Positions 62,614 through 64,000 of a DNA stretch of 64,000 bases are shown piece after piece (the first letter of the stretch is position 1; every line of letters starts with the position of its first letter). A model generated the notes under the pieces. That model did no database searches. It was given only the letters and a program-made list of their open reading frames with translations, and had not been told where the DNA came from. Source of the DNA: Eriocheir sinensis. Taxonomy: Eukaryota; Arthropoda; Malacostraca; Decapoda; Varunidae. Position numbers and translations under genes: made by a program. The DNA lies in contig NW_026110552.1 of the NCBI RefSeq assembly GCF_024679095.1, forward strand, positions 682,001-746,000, written 5' to 3'.

Positions 62614-64000
62614 ACATATTTAAAATATTTAATGTATATTTTGTATATATATTATCAAATTTACGTTATTTTATATGTATTATTATATTTTCATACAAAT
62701 TTACATTATTTCATGTGAGTTTTGTGTATGTATTCAATACAAATTTGCCTAACTTTATGTGTATTTTGCATATCTATTTTCAAACAAATTTAAATTATTT
62801 TTGTGTATTTTGTATATATTTTATACAAATTTTATTTATTTATTTGTTTTTATATATATTTTCCTAAATATACATTCTTTTATTGGAATTTTGTGTATTT
62901 AATTTTACAATTTACATTATTTTATGTGTATTTTGTATATATATATTCTACGTATTTAAATTATTTTATGTGTATTTTATATATACATTTTCATAAAAAT
63001 TTACGTTATTTTATTGTGTGTATTCGTATATATTTTGAAACAAATTTTATACAAATTCATGATATTTTATGTGTATTTGTATATATATTTTCATACAAAT
63101 TTATATTATTTTATGTGTATTCTTACATATATTTTATTACAAATTTACCTTATTTTATGTTTATTTTGGATATTTATTTTATTTAATATAATCAAATTTA
63201 AATTTATTGTATATGCATTTTGTATATTAATTTTAATACAAATTTAATTATTCTATGTGTATTTTTCTATATGTATTTTTATAAAAATATGCTTTATTTT
63301 ATGGGTATTTTGCATCTTTATTTTCATACAAATTTACGTTATTTTATTGATATTCTGCTCATTCATTTTGATACGAATTGACATTATTCTATGTGTATTT
63401 TTCATACAAATTTACGTTATTTTATGTGTATTTGTTTATATATTTTGACACAAATTTACAATATTTTACGGGTATTTTGTATATATATTTCAAAAGAAAT
63501 TTACCTAGTTTTATGTGTATTTTGAATATCTATTTTCATTCAAACTCAAATTATTTTTATGTATTTTTGTATATATTTCAATACAAATTTTAGTTAGGTT
63601 ATGTGTATTTTGTAAATCTATTTTCATTCAAATATATATTATTTTATTGGTATTTTGTTGATTTATATTGATACGAATTTACATTATTTTATATGTACTT
63701 TTTATATATATTTTTATACGCATTTACATTATTTAATATTTATTTTGAGTATATAATTTTATACAAATTCATGGTATTTTATGTGTAATTGTATATATAT
63801 TTTCATATAAATTTACATTATTTTATGTGTATTTTGTACATATATTTCATTACAAATTTACCTTATTTTGTTTATTTTGTATCTGTATTTTGTACATTTA
63901 TATTTATACAAATACACATTCTTTTATTGGCATTTTGTTTATTTATTTTGTTTCGAATTTACATTATTTTATGTGTATTTTGTTTACATTTCTTTATACG
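62598..64000 (+). repeat. Satellite array, + orientation (block 32)
   Basis: About 31 monomers running off the right edge. 62,598-63,180 resembles 51,838-52,440 with several small deletions, which makes it the most eroded copy of this segment. 63,200-63,850 repeats 22,990-23,650. Confidence 0.92.

Overview
The window contains no recognisable gene. Essentially all 64 kb is one family of extremely AT-rich satellite DNA (about 15% G+C by eye, not computed). The monomer is about 45 bp, usually 43-46. On its T-rich strand it reads as a TTTTATGTGTATTTTG box, a TATATATA-like centre, a TTTT(T)ATAC or TTTTCATAC box, and AAATTTAC(A/G)TTA leading into the next copy. I found no tRNA, rRNA, ordinary transposon, CRISPR array or believable protein. 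Many open frames cross the window, but 45 is a multiple of three, so they are translations of the satellite with a 15-residue period. The setting is most likely nuclear heterochromatin (pericentromeric, centromeric, subtelomeric, or a sex or B chromosome) of a eukaryote with an AT-rich genome. The sequence does not let me name the organism.

Organisation has four levels. (1) The monomer holds four T/A tracts about 11 bp apart. (2) Distinguishable monomer types recur in a fixed order, giving a higher-order unit of about 16 monomers, or about 715 bp (for example 18,462 to 19,177), with 14- and 15-monomer variants. (3) The array flips orientation about 31 times, giving 32 blocks from one monomer (about 46 bp) to about 7.5 kb. 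About 23.9 kb reads T-rich on the + strand and about 40.1 kb on the - strand. (4) Blocks of 1.5-9 kb, including their inversion junctions, recur as direct and inverted segmental copies. The main families are A (5,480-14,320; 26,880-35,650; partial 55,355-60,540), C (1,676-4,330 and 24,429-26,840 on +; 41,325-43,495 and 49,115-51,837 on -) and P (1-1,540; 45,840-47,430).

Seven (AT)n tracts of about 115-195 bp interrupt the arrays at 737, 12,170, 25,968, 33,555, 42,100, 46,584 and 58,373. Comparison with unexpanded paralogues suggests only three founding expansions, later copied by segmental duplication.

Layout: 1-1.7 kb, mixed blocks. 1.7-6.8 kb, long + block (C1, start of A1). 6.8-14.3 kb, rest of A1 with an (AT)n tract. 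14.3-22.6 kb, short alternating blocks. 22.6-28.2 kb, mostly + (C2, start of A2). 28.2-35.97 kb, rest of A2. 35.97-51.84 kb, mostly - (C3, P2, C4). 51.84-55.35 kb, mostly + with tiny inversions. 55.35-60.9 kb, A3. 60.9-64 kb, a - block then a + block running off the end. Block boundaries are read by eye and are good to about 10-20 bp unless a hairpin centre is given. In the feature list, strand means the strand on which the monomer reads T-rich.
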